Of a DNA stretch of 14,592 nt, positions 7,931 through 14,080 are shown piece after piece (the stretch's first letter is position 1; every line of letters starts with the position of its first letter). Under the pieces are notes generated by a model. That model was not told where the DNA came from. It saw only the letters and a program-made list of their open reading frames with translations, and made no database searches. This DNA is from JBAUHN01 sp049680295 (GTDB lineage: Bacteria; Pseudomonadota; Alphaproteobacteria; Rhodobacterales; Rhodobacteraceae), in assembly GCA_049680295.1 (NCBI GenBank), contig JBAUHN010000303.1:1-14592 (forward strand), given 5' to 3'. Both the position numbers and the translations under genes were made by a program.

Positions 7931-9469
7931 TTAAGGCGTCACACGCGCATTATCCGCAACCAAAACAGGTGTCATCCGGGCGCACGAAGAGGTGCTGAAC
8001 CGGACCAGTGTTGCCCCCGACGCAACGGCGGCAACATGTCCTGTCATCGCCACGTCTGCCCGCACGATGTTATCCAGCTGCCAGGACGCGCGATCACATT
8101 CCGATAAGACAAAACTGGCCAAACGGTCCCAGTCCGGCCCGGAGGAGGATTGGCGTTTCCATTCCTGAATCGAATCGGAAATTGTCACATCCGCAAATGA
8201 ACTTTGCGGATCGAGGCTCCACAGGTTTTGATAGGCTTTGTTGCAAAACGTCAGAACGCCCGTGGGCGAAAACACAACCAACGCATCGTCAAACGTGTCC
8301 ATCAAAGATTGCCCCATTTCCAGCTCGGCCCGGAAATTGCGGGTCAGCGACATTTCGGTACTGATGTCTTCGACCAGAAACGCGATGGCCCCGTCCGGAT
8401 GCGGACGCCCGGACACGCGGTAGGTTTGCCCGGTCTCAAGCGTCCAGGTTTCCTGATACCGCCCATCCTCTGCCGCCGCGATGACGTCCGCGATTTCCTG
8501 CCGCCAGGATTTGTAGTTTTTCGGCTCTGGCATGGTGCGGTTTTCGCGCAGCCAGTCAAAAAATGAAATCAGCGCAGGCCGCGCGCTGAGAACCTCTGCC
8601 GATAGTCCGGTCAGATCGACCAGCGCGGGGTTGAACAGAGCCAACTGTTGTTTTCGGTCGAATATGGCCAGACCAATTGACAGATGTGCAAAGGTTTTGG
8701 CCAGCGTCTGGACAAAATTGCGCTGGGCGATTTCGGCCTCGACCACCGGATTGATGTTGGTGGCGTGACACATCGTGACATCCCCGACGTCAACGGTGTG
8801 CAATTCGTACCAGTCCTGGTCTCCGTTCGGTTCATTCAGCGCGATCCTGCGTCCCTTGGTATGGTTTGATGTGGCATCCGCATCTTCGAACAGCGTCGAA
8901 TTCACGTTTGGCAGCGTGCCATGAATATGGTGAAACAGGCTCTCATAAGCGCTGTTGAACCACGTGACCTTACCCACCAGATTGATTTGCCACATCGGGT
9001 GCAGTGCAGTGTCTGCAACCATTTGGAATATTTTGATTTTCTCTTCTGCACGTTCCAGATCCTGCAAGATGTCCGGTGTCGGGTCCGGGACCGGTACGCT
9101 TTCCAGAACCACCCGCGTAAAAGGCCCCTCTTTTGACAACACAAGGGCCGTGTAGTCCCTTGGCCCGGCGGCGGGAACAATCAAGACGTCTGACGCGGTG
9201 TCATCCAAACTGTCAGGCAATGTCGGAAACCGATCCGCAAGGCCATGGGTCAAGCTTTGCCAGTCATCTTTTCCCGGTGTGAGATCCAGCAAAAGCTTGG
9301 CGGCACCCGACACGTGATGCAGGGTGTCCTGGTCAAACAAATAGGTGATCGGATCGTTTTGCAAACCAGTGTCAGGGGCAGGGGCACGCGACCGTTCGAC
9401 CACCAAAACAGCACAGATGACACTGAACCCGGCAGCACAGAAAATTACGACGACGTCAAAAAAAGGCAT
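7931..9469 (-). CDS. membrane-anchored multi-PAS protein without kinase domain (DivL-like candidate)
   Basis: A 512-aa protein with one N-terminal transmembrane helix (about residues 4-24), a short coiled segment (about 133-148) and three PAS-like repeats. These begin near 148 (MVADTALHPMWQINLVGKVTWFN), 258 (TFAHLSIGLAIFDR) and 388 (LMDTFDDALVVFSPTGVLTF). The second PAS block carries the Rhodobacterales-looking MPEPKNY and GRPHPDGAIAFLVEDIS segments. No H-box, N-box or G-box follows the last PAS domain, so it cannot be a histidine kinase by itself. It more likely senses a signal or acts on a partner. Rhodobacter capsulatus has a PAS protein called DivL near its reg locus that affects the CckA-ChpT-CtrA relay. 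Position and architecture suggest this is its counterpart, but I cannot align them. ATG 9469 lacks a Shine-Dalgarno. A CtrA-type box lies about 50 bp upstream. Confidence 0.75.
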   Translation of the reverse strand: MPFFDVVVIFCAAGFSVICAVLVVERSRAPAPDTGLQNDPITYLFDQDTLHHVSGAAKLLLDLTPGKDDWQSLTHGLADRFPTLPDSLDDTASDVLIVPAAGPRDYTALVLSKEGPFTRVVLESVPVPDPTPDILQDLERAEEKIKIFQMVADTALHPMWQINLVGKVTWFNSAYESLFHHIHGTLPNVNSTLFEDADATSNHTKGRRIALNEPNGDQDWYELHTVDVGDVTMCHATNINPVVEAEIAQRNFVQTLAKTFAHLSIGLAIFDRKQQLALFNPALVDLTGLSAEVLSARPALISFFDWLRENRTMPEPKNYKSWRQEIADVIAAAEDGRYQETWTLETGQTYRVSGRPHPDGAIAFLVEDISTEMSLTRNFRAELEMGQSLMDTFDDALVVFSPTGVLTFCNKAYQNLWSLDPQSSFADVTISDSIQEWKRQSSSGPDWDRLASFVLSECDRASWQLDNIVRADVAMTGHVAAVASGATLVRFSTSSCARMTPVLVADNARVTP

Positions 9470-9487
9470 TCAGCGAAAACCAAACAA

Positions 9488-9537
9488 GTTATAGTCGCGC
9501 TGAGGGTGCTCAAAAGAAGGTTAATTAACCGTTAACC
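9488..9537 (-). promoter_or_regulatory. CtrA-type full site and -10-like element upstream of the PAS gene
   Basis: Positions 9521-9536 read TTAATTAACCGTTAAC, an exact TTAA-N7-TTAAC match to the CtrA consensus. Because the flanking base at 9520 is G, the minus strand also reads TTAA-N7-TTAAC. The element is nested in the 12-bp palindrome GGTTAATTAACC (9519-9530). On the minus strand a TATAAC hexamer (9488-9493) follows 27 bp downstream and would fit a -10 element, with the CtrA box around or upstream of -35. The 88-bp gap between the regB stop and the PAS ATG holds nothing else I can name. Confidence 0.6.
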
Positions 9538-9557
9538 TGCCAAAAAACTCCGATGTT

Positions 9558-10955
9558 TCAGACCGCTAAGGGGATATTCGGACCGGAAGTGATGCCATTG
9601 TCGGGGCGGACAGCGTCAATGTCTTTGCGTTTCCACACAACCTCGACAATGGCGCCGATCTTATGTGCGGCGTGAATGGTCGATTTTTGCCGGGCCGGGC
9701 CGTTGGCAAAGGCCAGTTCGGCGCCGGTTCTTTCCAGCATCGTCTTGGCAATGAACAACCCTAACCCCATGCCTTCGTATTCGGGCCGGGATTGGTGCTG
9801 TTCGGGGTTACGCCTGCTGCGCATATAGGGATCACCAATGCGGCCCAGCAAATGCGGTGGAAAACCGGGCCCGTCATCCATGATCCGGACCGAGATTGTG
9901 GCCTTGGTCCAATTGGCCTCAACCCAAACATTTCCGTTTGAAAAATCGACGGCATTTTGCACAAGATTTCGCAGGCCATGTATTATTTCGGGTTTGCGCA
10001 AAACCGACGGCTGTTTCGTCTCACTGTCCGTCGTGGTGCCGAGCGGAAAGAACAGGTTTTTCCCGCGGTTCTTATGCGGCTCGGCTGCTTCTTCCAGAAG
10101 GGCCATCAGCGGGGCCTGATGCAGGTGCAGATCATCTTTGCCCGCGCGCCCCATATCGCGCAATATATCGCTGCATCTGTCGGCCTGTTCCCGGATCAAA
10201 CGCGCATCGTCTTGCAGGTCTTTTCGGTCAGATAATTCGTCAAATAATTCAGAACTGGCCAGCTTGATCGTAGCCAGCGGCGTGCCCAATTCATGCGCGG
10301 TCGCCGCGACGACACCGCCAAGATCGGTCAGCTTTTGTTCGCGGGCCAGCGCCATTTGGGTAGCTGTCAGTGCCGTAGACATTGTATGGATTTCCGAGGT
10401 GACGCGCACGGAGTAGGCACCGATAAAGACTATTGCAATGATCAGCGCGATCCAGTGGCCGAAAACGAACAGATCAGGAATGCGAAGGACGATACCGTCA
10501 CCGGTTTGCAGCGGAATATTGTACTGCGACAATATGGACACCAGCACAATCGCCGTGCTGCCCAGAACAAGCGTGGACCTGAGCGTCAAAACCGCAGCCG
10601 AGACTGTCACAGGCCCTAACAAAAGCATCGCAAAAGGGTTGTTCAAACCGCCCGTAAGAAACAAGAGAAAGCTAAGCTGCAACAGATCAAACATGACCGT
10701 CATCATGTTTTCAACTTCTGATAACCGTTTGTTTTCAGGATATAAAAATGTCGCCAACAGATTGGCTATGATCGATGCGCCCACAACCGGATAACACAAC
10801 CCGACGTTCAGTTGCAGCCCATAGAATTTCTGTGCGACGGTTATGGCGATCATCTGTCCGGCAATGGCGATCCACCGCAGCGTGATCATTGTGCGCAGCC
10901 TGATCCAAGAGGCGCGGATCTCTTTGTTGGAGGGTCTGATGTTGGTTTCTGCCAT
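9558..10955 (-). CDS. regB: RegB/PrrB redox-sensing membrane histidine kinase
   Basis: A 465-aa sensor kinase of the RegB/RegA (PrrB/PrrA) system, which controls photosynthesis, respiration, carbon and nitrogen fixation genes with redox state. The N-terminal half holds about six hydrophobic membrane segments (residues about 25-185), including the GGLNNPF quinone-sensing heptapeptide at about 102-108. The H-box AATAHELGTP contains His221. The redox switch cysteine sits in EQADRCSDILRDMGRAGKDD at Cys261, equivalent to Cys265 of R. capsulatus RegB. N-box Asn334, DDGPGF at 360-365 and GMGLGLF from 395 complete the ATPase domain. I use ATG 10955, with GGTGA 5 nt upstream. In-frame TTG (10967) and GTG (10964) codons would add only 3-4 residues. 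It is divergent from senC-regA, as in Rhodobacter. Confidence 0.95.
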   Translation of the reverse strand: MAETNIRPSNKEIRASWIRLRTMITLRWIAIAGQMIAITVAQKFYGLQLNVGLCYPVVGASIIANLLATFLYPENKRLSEVENMMTVMFDLLQLSFLLFLTGGLNNPFAMLLLGPVTVSAAVLTLRSTLVLGSTAIVLVSILSQYNIPLQTGDGIVLRIPDLFVFGHWIALIIAIVFIGAYSVRVTSEIHTMSTALTATQMALAREQKLTDLGGVVAATAHELGTPLATIKLASSELFDELSDRKDLQDDARLIREQADRCSDILRDMGRAGKDDLHLHQAPLMALLEEAAEPHKNRGKNLFFPLGTTTDSETKQPSVLRKPEIIHGLRNLVQNAVDFSNGNVWVEANWTKATISVRIMDDGPGFPPHLLGRIGDPYMRSRRNPEQHQSRPEYEGMGLGLFIAKTMLERTGAELAFANGPARQKSTIHAAHKIGAIVEVVWKRKDIDAVRPDNGITSGPNIPLAV

Positions 10956-11049
10956 CGGGTTCACCAAATCTTGGGTTGCGCATGCGTTGCGAAAGAGTAG
11001 GTCTGTTGATGTCTTCTATCAACCTTGATCCAGATAAGGATATGCCAGA
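10956..11049. promoter_or_regulatory. regB / senC divergent intergenic control region
   Basis: These 94 bp must carry the promoters for both directions. Visible symmetry includes GTTGAT (11005-11010) and ATCAAC (11018-11023), 7 bp apart. Overlapping this is ATCAA-CC-TTGAT (11018-11029). GTTGCG occurs twice as a direct repeat with 11-bp period (10975-10980 and 10986-10991) around the palindrome CGCATGCG (10979-10986). AAGGA at 11036-11040 is the senC Shine-Dalgarno. The protein that binds these repeats is not identifiable from sequence alone. RegA autoregulation is a reasonable guess. Confidence 0.5.
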
Positions 11050-11676
11050 ATGATACGCTATATTGCACCGATTTGCGCTGTGGCTGCCGTCGCCGTTTTG
11101 GCGGGCGTGTGGTATGTGAAACAGGTCTCCAAATCCGACGATATCTTTGCCCAATGCCGCAGCAGCCAGATCGCAGGTGGTTCGGGCGACATTGGCGGAC
11201 CGTTTGAATTGGTCAACGCGGATGGCGTCACGGTTACCGACACGGACGTGATAACCGAGCCGTCAATCGTGTATTTCGGCTATACGTTTTGCCCGGACGT
11301 CTGCCCGTTTGATGTGGCGCGCAATGCCGATGCCATTGATCTGCTTGAGGGTCGCGGACTGTCGGCAACGCCGGTTTTTATCTCAATCGACCCGGCGCGC
11401 GACACACCTGATGCGGTGGGCGATTTTGCCAGCAACATGCACGACAAGATGATTGGCCTGACCGGATCGCCCGAGCAGGTGAAAGCGGCCAGCAAAGCCT
11501 ATAAGACCTATTACAAGGCGCATCCCGCCGAAGATGAATACTATTTGGTCGACCATTCGACGTTCAGCTACCTGATGTTGCCCGACCACGGTTTCGTGGA
11601 ATTCTTTCGCCGCGAGGTTTCGGCCGAAGAGATGGCCGATAAGACCGCCTGTTTCATAGAAAAAGCCGGATCCTGA
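11050..11676 (+). CDS. senC: SenC/PrrC, SCO1-family copper chaperone
   Basis: A 208-aa membrane-anchored thioredoxin-fold protein of the SCO1/SenC family, which delivers copper to the CuA or CuB site of cytochrome oxidases and influences RegB signalling in Rhodobacter. A single N-terminal transmembrane anchor covers about residues 4-22, and the rest is periplasmic. The copper-binding set is complete: FCPDVCP gives Cys81 and Cys85, and VDHST supplies His169. Two extra cysteines (36 and 201) flank the domain and could form a disulfide. ATG 11050 has AAGGA 9 nt upstream. The gene is the first of the senC-regA pair and divergent from regB, which is the standard arrangement of this locus. Confidence 0.93.
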   Translation: MIRYIAPICAVAAVAVLAGVWYVKQVSKSDDIFAQCRSSQIAGGSGDIGGPFELVNADGVTVTDTDVITEPSIVYFGYTFCPDVCPFDVARNADAIDLLEGRGLSATPVFISIDPARDTPDAVGDFASNMHDKMIGLTGSPEQVKAASKAYKTYYKAHPAEDEYYLVDHSTFSYLMLPDHGFVEFFRREVSAEEMADKTACFIEKAGS

Positions 11677-11727
11677 TGCGGAAAAATTTGACCTTTAGCG
11701 TTTCGACAAAAATTTTAGACATCAAGT

Positions 11728-11774
11728 AACACCTAACGCGTTGAAATCTTTGATTTCAGGCAGCGTTAGGTGTT
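11728..11774 (+). other. long nested stem-loop between senC and regA
   Basis: A perfect 12-bp inverted repeat, AACACCTAACGC (11728-11739) and GCGTTAGGTGTT (11763-11774), encloses a second hairpin TGAAATC-TTT-GATTTCA (11742-11758). The two stems can stack with a small asymmetric internal loop of unpaired bases between them. No poly-T tract follows directly (the next bases are TCAAGTTTAAG), so it is at best an imperfect intrinsic terminator. A transcript-processing or partial-attenuation element that separates senC from regA expression fits equally well. The rest of the 188-bp gap is AT-rich. A weak TTGCTT (11791-11796) with CATATT (11814-11819), 17 bp apart, might be a separate regA promoter. 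Confidence 0.65.
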
Positions 11775-11864
11775 TCAAGTTTAAGTCGAATTGCTTTAAA
11801 CAGGCGTTCAGCCCATATTGTGTCAAGGGGCGTGCAGCTGAACACGTCGTCAGAAAGAGAACCG

Positions 11865-12419
11865 ATGACCGAGCCGCAATCATATGATCTGGGTCCTGAC
11901 AAATCACTGTTGTTGGTGGACGATGATGAACCGTTCCTGCGCCGTCTGGGCAAGGCAATGGAAAAGCGTGGGTTCGAAGTAGAAACAGCAGGCTCGGTTG
12001 TTGCCGGGCGCGCAATTGCGACAGCGCGTCCGCCGGCCTATGCAGTTGTCGATCTGCGTCTTGAAGATGGCTATGGGTTGGATGTCGTCGAGGTCTTGCA
12101 AGAAAAAAGACCAGATGCGCGCGTCGTGATTTTGACCGGATACGGCGCGATTGCCACGGCAGTTGCTGCGGTAAAAATCGGGGCCGTAGACTATCTATCG
12201 AAACCGGCTGACGCGACGGATATCATTAACGCGCTTCTAGCAACCGAGAAAAACCTACCACCGCCGCCCGACAACCCGATGAGCGCCGATCGGGTGAAAT
12301 GGGAACATATCCAGCGGGTCTATGAACTATGCGACCGCAACGTATCTGAAACCGCACGACGCCTTAGCATGCACCGCCGCACCTTGCAGCGGATTTTGGC
12401 AAAACGCTCGCCGCGTTGA
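11865..12419 (+). CDS. regA: RegA/PrrA redox response regulator
   Basis: A 184-aa response regulator, exactly the usual RegA length, phosphorylated by RegB. The receiver domain has the acidic pocket VDDDE (residues 18-22) and phospho-acceptor Asp63 in VVDLRLEDGYG. It also has the switch Thr in LTGYGA and the conserved Lys in LSKPAD. A short proline linker (PPPPDNP) leads to a Fis-type helix-turn-helix at the C-terminus, NVSETARRLSMHRRTLQRIL. I start at ATG 11865, which has the purine stretch AGAAAGAGA just upstream. The frame is open back to 11820, but that adds 15 residues absent from the family. The gene ends 4 bp before the convergent GNAT gene, and no hvrA follows it, unlike in Rhodobacter capsulatus. 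Confidence 0.96.
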   Translation: MTEPQSYDLGPDKSLLLVDDDEPFLRRLGKAMEKRGFEVETAGSVVAGRAIATARPPAYAVVDLRLEDGYGLDVVEVLQEKRPDARVVILTGYGAIATAVAAVKIGAVDYLSKPADATDIINALLATEKNLPPPPDNPMSADRVKWEHIQRVYELCDRNVSETARRLSMHRRTLQRILAKRSPR

Positions 12420-12423
12420 CATT

Positions 12424-12903
12424 CTATAGTTTGTAGCGTTTCCAGACTTTGTCGACGCGTGTGCCATCCGCCAGCTCCATGTCGGGAAGGTGGCGGATCG
12501 TCTCGAACCCGCGACTTTGGTAATAGGCTAGACCCCCTGTATTATCGGCGCGAATGACAGCGTCAATCAAGCAATATCCCATGTCGATCGCGGCGGCTTT
12601 GGTCGCCGAAAACAATGCCGATCCGATGCCAAGCCCGGTTTCGCCGACGCGCACAAAGGTCGCGATGTCCACGGCCTGTTGCGGCAAATCGGGATGCGGC
12701 TCAATCCATTGAAATCCTTTTAATGTGCCCGTTTCGTCTTCGGCCACATGCCAGACGGACCGTGGCGTTGCAATCCGTTCGGCCATTTCCGCGCCGGTGA
12801 CAGGGTTCACCAGCGCCGTGGTGCCGCCTTGCAAAATGATTGCGTTTAGCAATTCGGCCATAGCGGCTGCATCCAGACGGCCCGCGCGTCGCACATGTAT
12901 CAT
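12424..12903 (-). CDS. GNAT family N-acetyltransferase
   Basis: A 159-aa single-domain GNAT protein that would transfer an acetyl group from acetyl-CoA to an amine on an unknown substrate. The acetyl-CoA pyrophosphate-binding loop is GETGLGIGSALF (about residues 87-98), preceded by the VDIATFVR beta-strand. The C-terminal AYYQSRGFE block is typical of motif B. The ATG at 12903 overlaps the HD-hydrolase stop as ATGA, so it is the second gene of a two-gene operon and probably translationally coupled. The stop is TAG at 12424-12426. It converges on regA with 4 bp between stops and no room for a terminator. The substrate cannot be read from sequence. Antibiotic, small-metabolite and protein acetylation are all possible. 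Confidence 0.88.
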   Translation of the reverse strand: MIHVRRAGRLDAAAMAELLNAIILQGGTTALVNPVTGAEMAERIATPRSVWHVAEDETGTLKGFQWIEPHPDLPQQAVDIATFVRVGETGLGIGSALFSATKAAAIDMGYCLIDAVIRADNTGGLAYYQSRGFETIRHLPDMELADGTRVDKVWKRYKL

Positions 12904-13499
12904 ATCATTGCCGCCAGTAACTCTGCGTGCCGTGCCGTGAACGCGTTGCGGGTCTGGACCGGTGGGCGCAGGACCAAAGACAATCCGTCCATCAAGGATG
13001 TGTCAGGTTTGCCGAAAAACTTATCCGCCTCCGCCGCTGAAAACCCGGCGATCTGCGTGGCCTCCATCCAGGCGCTGATTTTATCGGCCTTCTTTATCTG
13101 TTTCTTGATCGAAACCGGAAGTGTGGCAGGCAGTCCAAACCGCAAATGAATGGCCGCCGTCAGCCTGTCATCCAGCGCGCCATACCCCGGCCCAACTGCT
13201 GATTTCACCGGCGAAATCATGTCACCAATGACATATTCGGGCGCGTCATGCAGCAAAGCAGCCAACCGCCAGCCGGGGCGTGCCTTGGGCGCGATCCGGC
13301 CAAAAAGCGTTTCAACCAGCAGCGAATGTTCGGCAACGGAATAGGCAAAATCGCCAAATGTCTGACCGTTCCAGCGCGCAACAAAGGCCAGACCATGGGC
13401 AATGTCTTCGATCTCGATATCCACCGGGGTCGGGTCCAGCAGGTCGAGACGGCGACCAGACAACATGCGTTGCCAAGCGCGGGTTTGCTTTTTTTGCAT
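12900..13499 (-). CDS. HD-domain phosphohydrolase (YfbR-like)
   Basis: A 199-aa metal-dependent phosphohydrolase of the HD superfamily, closest in layout to YfbR-type 5'-deoxyribonucleotidases. The metal ligands are in place: His58 in SVAEHS, His84-Asp85 in LLHDAPEYVIGDMISPVK, and Asp139 in KKADKIS. Glu88 is in the usual catalytic position. I chose ATG 13499, which has AAAGG 6 nt upstream and directly precedes the conserved TRAWQRMLSGRRLDLLDP segment. The frame is open up to 13592, but the 31 extra residues look like translated leader. It is the first gene of an operon with the GNAT gene and is divergent from the small secreted-protein gene. A nucleotide substrate is likely by family. The exact one is unknown. 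Confidence 0.88.
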   Translation of the reverse strand: MQKKQTRAWQRMLSGRRLDLLDPTPVDIEIEDIAHGLAFVARWNGQTFGDFAYSVAEHSLLVETLFGRIAPKARPGWRLAALLHDAPEYVIGDMISPVKSAVGPGYGALDDRLTAAIHLRFGLPATLPVSIKKQIKKADKISAWMEATQIAGFSAAEADKFFGKPDTSLMDGLSLVLRPPVQTRNAFTARHAELLAAMI

Positions 13500-13697
13500 G
13501 ATTGGCCTTTCGCGAATTCCGCCCTGATTAGCGCCGCATTTGCCGTCACGCAAACCGATAAGCGCGGACTGGACCACGGAACCGTGTTGCATCGTTTATC
13601 GAAATTGGGTCGTGCAGTGCCTATATAAAAAGTACGAAACCACTAACGGGCGTCTGCGTCTGACATAGATGGGCGCCCCTGAAAAAGGAGCAACCTC
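13500..13697. promoter_or_regulatory. divergent intergenic region, HD hydrolase / secreted protein
   Basis: This 198-bp gap is the longest in the window. I find no RNA gene or conserved ORF in it. An AT-rich CTATATAAAA stretch (13621-13630) could serve as a -10 element in either direction, but no convincing -35 partner is at the right distance. AAGGAG (13685-13690) is a strong Shine-Dalgarno for the rightward gene. AAAGG (minus strand, 13506-13510) serves the leftward one. Confidence 0.4.
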
Positions 13698-14006
13698 ATG
13701 TTTAAACGTCTTTTTTCCGCCGCAGTAATCTTTGGAGCCGCCGCAACAGCACCGCCGCTTTGGGCGCAAACGATTAGCTGTATGCCTCGCGACGCTTTGG
13801 TTCAGTCTTTGCAGGCAATTCACAAAGAAAAACTGACCGGTGGTGGCCTGCAAAACCCGCAACAACTGCTAGAAGTTTGGTCGTCTGAACAATCTGGCAG
13901 GTTTACCGTTTTCGTAACGCGACCCGATGGTATCAGCTGTGTGGTGGCGACAGGTAAGAACTGGAATTCCGTGGTGCCGAAAGGCGAAAAAGGCATTACA
14001 GGATAG
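13698..14006 (+). CDS. small secreted or periplasmic protein of unknown function
   Basis: A 102-aa protein with a classical Sec signal peptide: MFKR basic start, hydrophobic core to about residue 20, and likely cleavage after LWAQ or WA (about 23-24). The mature part of about 78 residues has two cysteines, Cys28 (TISCMPRD) and Cys81 (GISCVVATGKNW), that probably form one disulfide. The segment FTVFVTRPDGISCVVATGKNW looks like a pair of beta-strands, and I have an impression of similar small hypothetical proteins in Rhodobacterales. No function can be assigned. ATG 13698 has a strong AAGGAG 7 nt upstream, so expression is likely. It sits just upstream of ahcY, with 74 bp between them and no evident terminator. 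It could therefore be co-transcribed with ahcY. Confidence 0.75.
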   Translation: MFKRLFSAAVIFGAAATAPPLWAQTISCMPRDALVQSLQAIHKEKLTGGGLQNPQQLLEVWSSEQSGRFTVFVTRPDGISCVVATGKNWNSVVPKGEKGITG

Positions 14007-14021
14007 CGCATCAATCAACCA

Positions 14022-14080
14022 TTGTTCCCTAAGGATCGGGGTGGTATCTGCTCTGCAAATTATTTGTAGGGAATGTACCG
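14022..14080 (+). promoter_or_regulatory. ahcY leader with Shine-Dalgarno-pairing stem-loops
   Basis: The ahcY Shine-Dalgarno AGGGA (14068-14072) can pair in two mutually exclusive ways. One is a long-range stem between TTCCCT (14025-14030) and AGGGAA (14068-14073), extendable by two G-U pairs. The other is a local hairpin between CTCTGCAAA (14051-14059) and TTTGTAGGG (14063-14071) with a TTA loop and two G-U wobbles. Both would mask the ribosome-binding site. I do not recognise the conserved core of the SAH, SAM-II or SAM/SAH riboswitches. A three-codon ORF, ATG-TAC-CGA-TGA (14073-14084), overlaps the ahcY start. Confidence 0.45.

Noticed and set aside
11006..11022. FNR/FnrL-like box TTGAT...ATCAA in front of senC
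   Set aside because: The half-sites are 7 bp apart, while the FNR consensus needs 4 bp, so it is unlikely to bind FnrL in the normal way. I kept it only as a generic inverted repeat.
11781..11799. Second possible CtrA site upstream of regA (TTAA ... TTAA)
   Set aside because: The spacing between the two TTAA elements is 11 bp instead of 7, and the terminal C is missing.
11820..11864. Longer RegA start at 11820
   Set aside because: RegA proteins are 184 aa, which matches ATG 11865 and puts the phospho-acceptor at Asp63. The extension is unsupported leader.
13500..13592. Longer N-terminus for the HD hydrolase from 13592
   Set aside because: The added 31 residues lack domain similarity, and the internal ATG at 13499 has a well-placed AAAGG.
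14022..14080. A classical SAH or SAM/SAH riboswitch before ahcY
   Set aside because: The leader is only about 74 nt, and I cannot find the conserved core sequences of these classes, so I report only the RBS-pairing structure.
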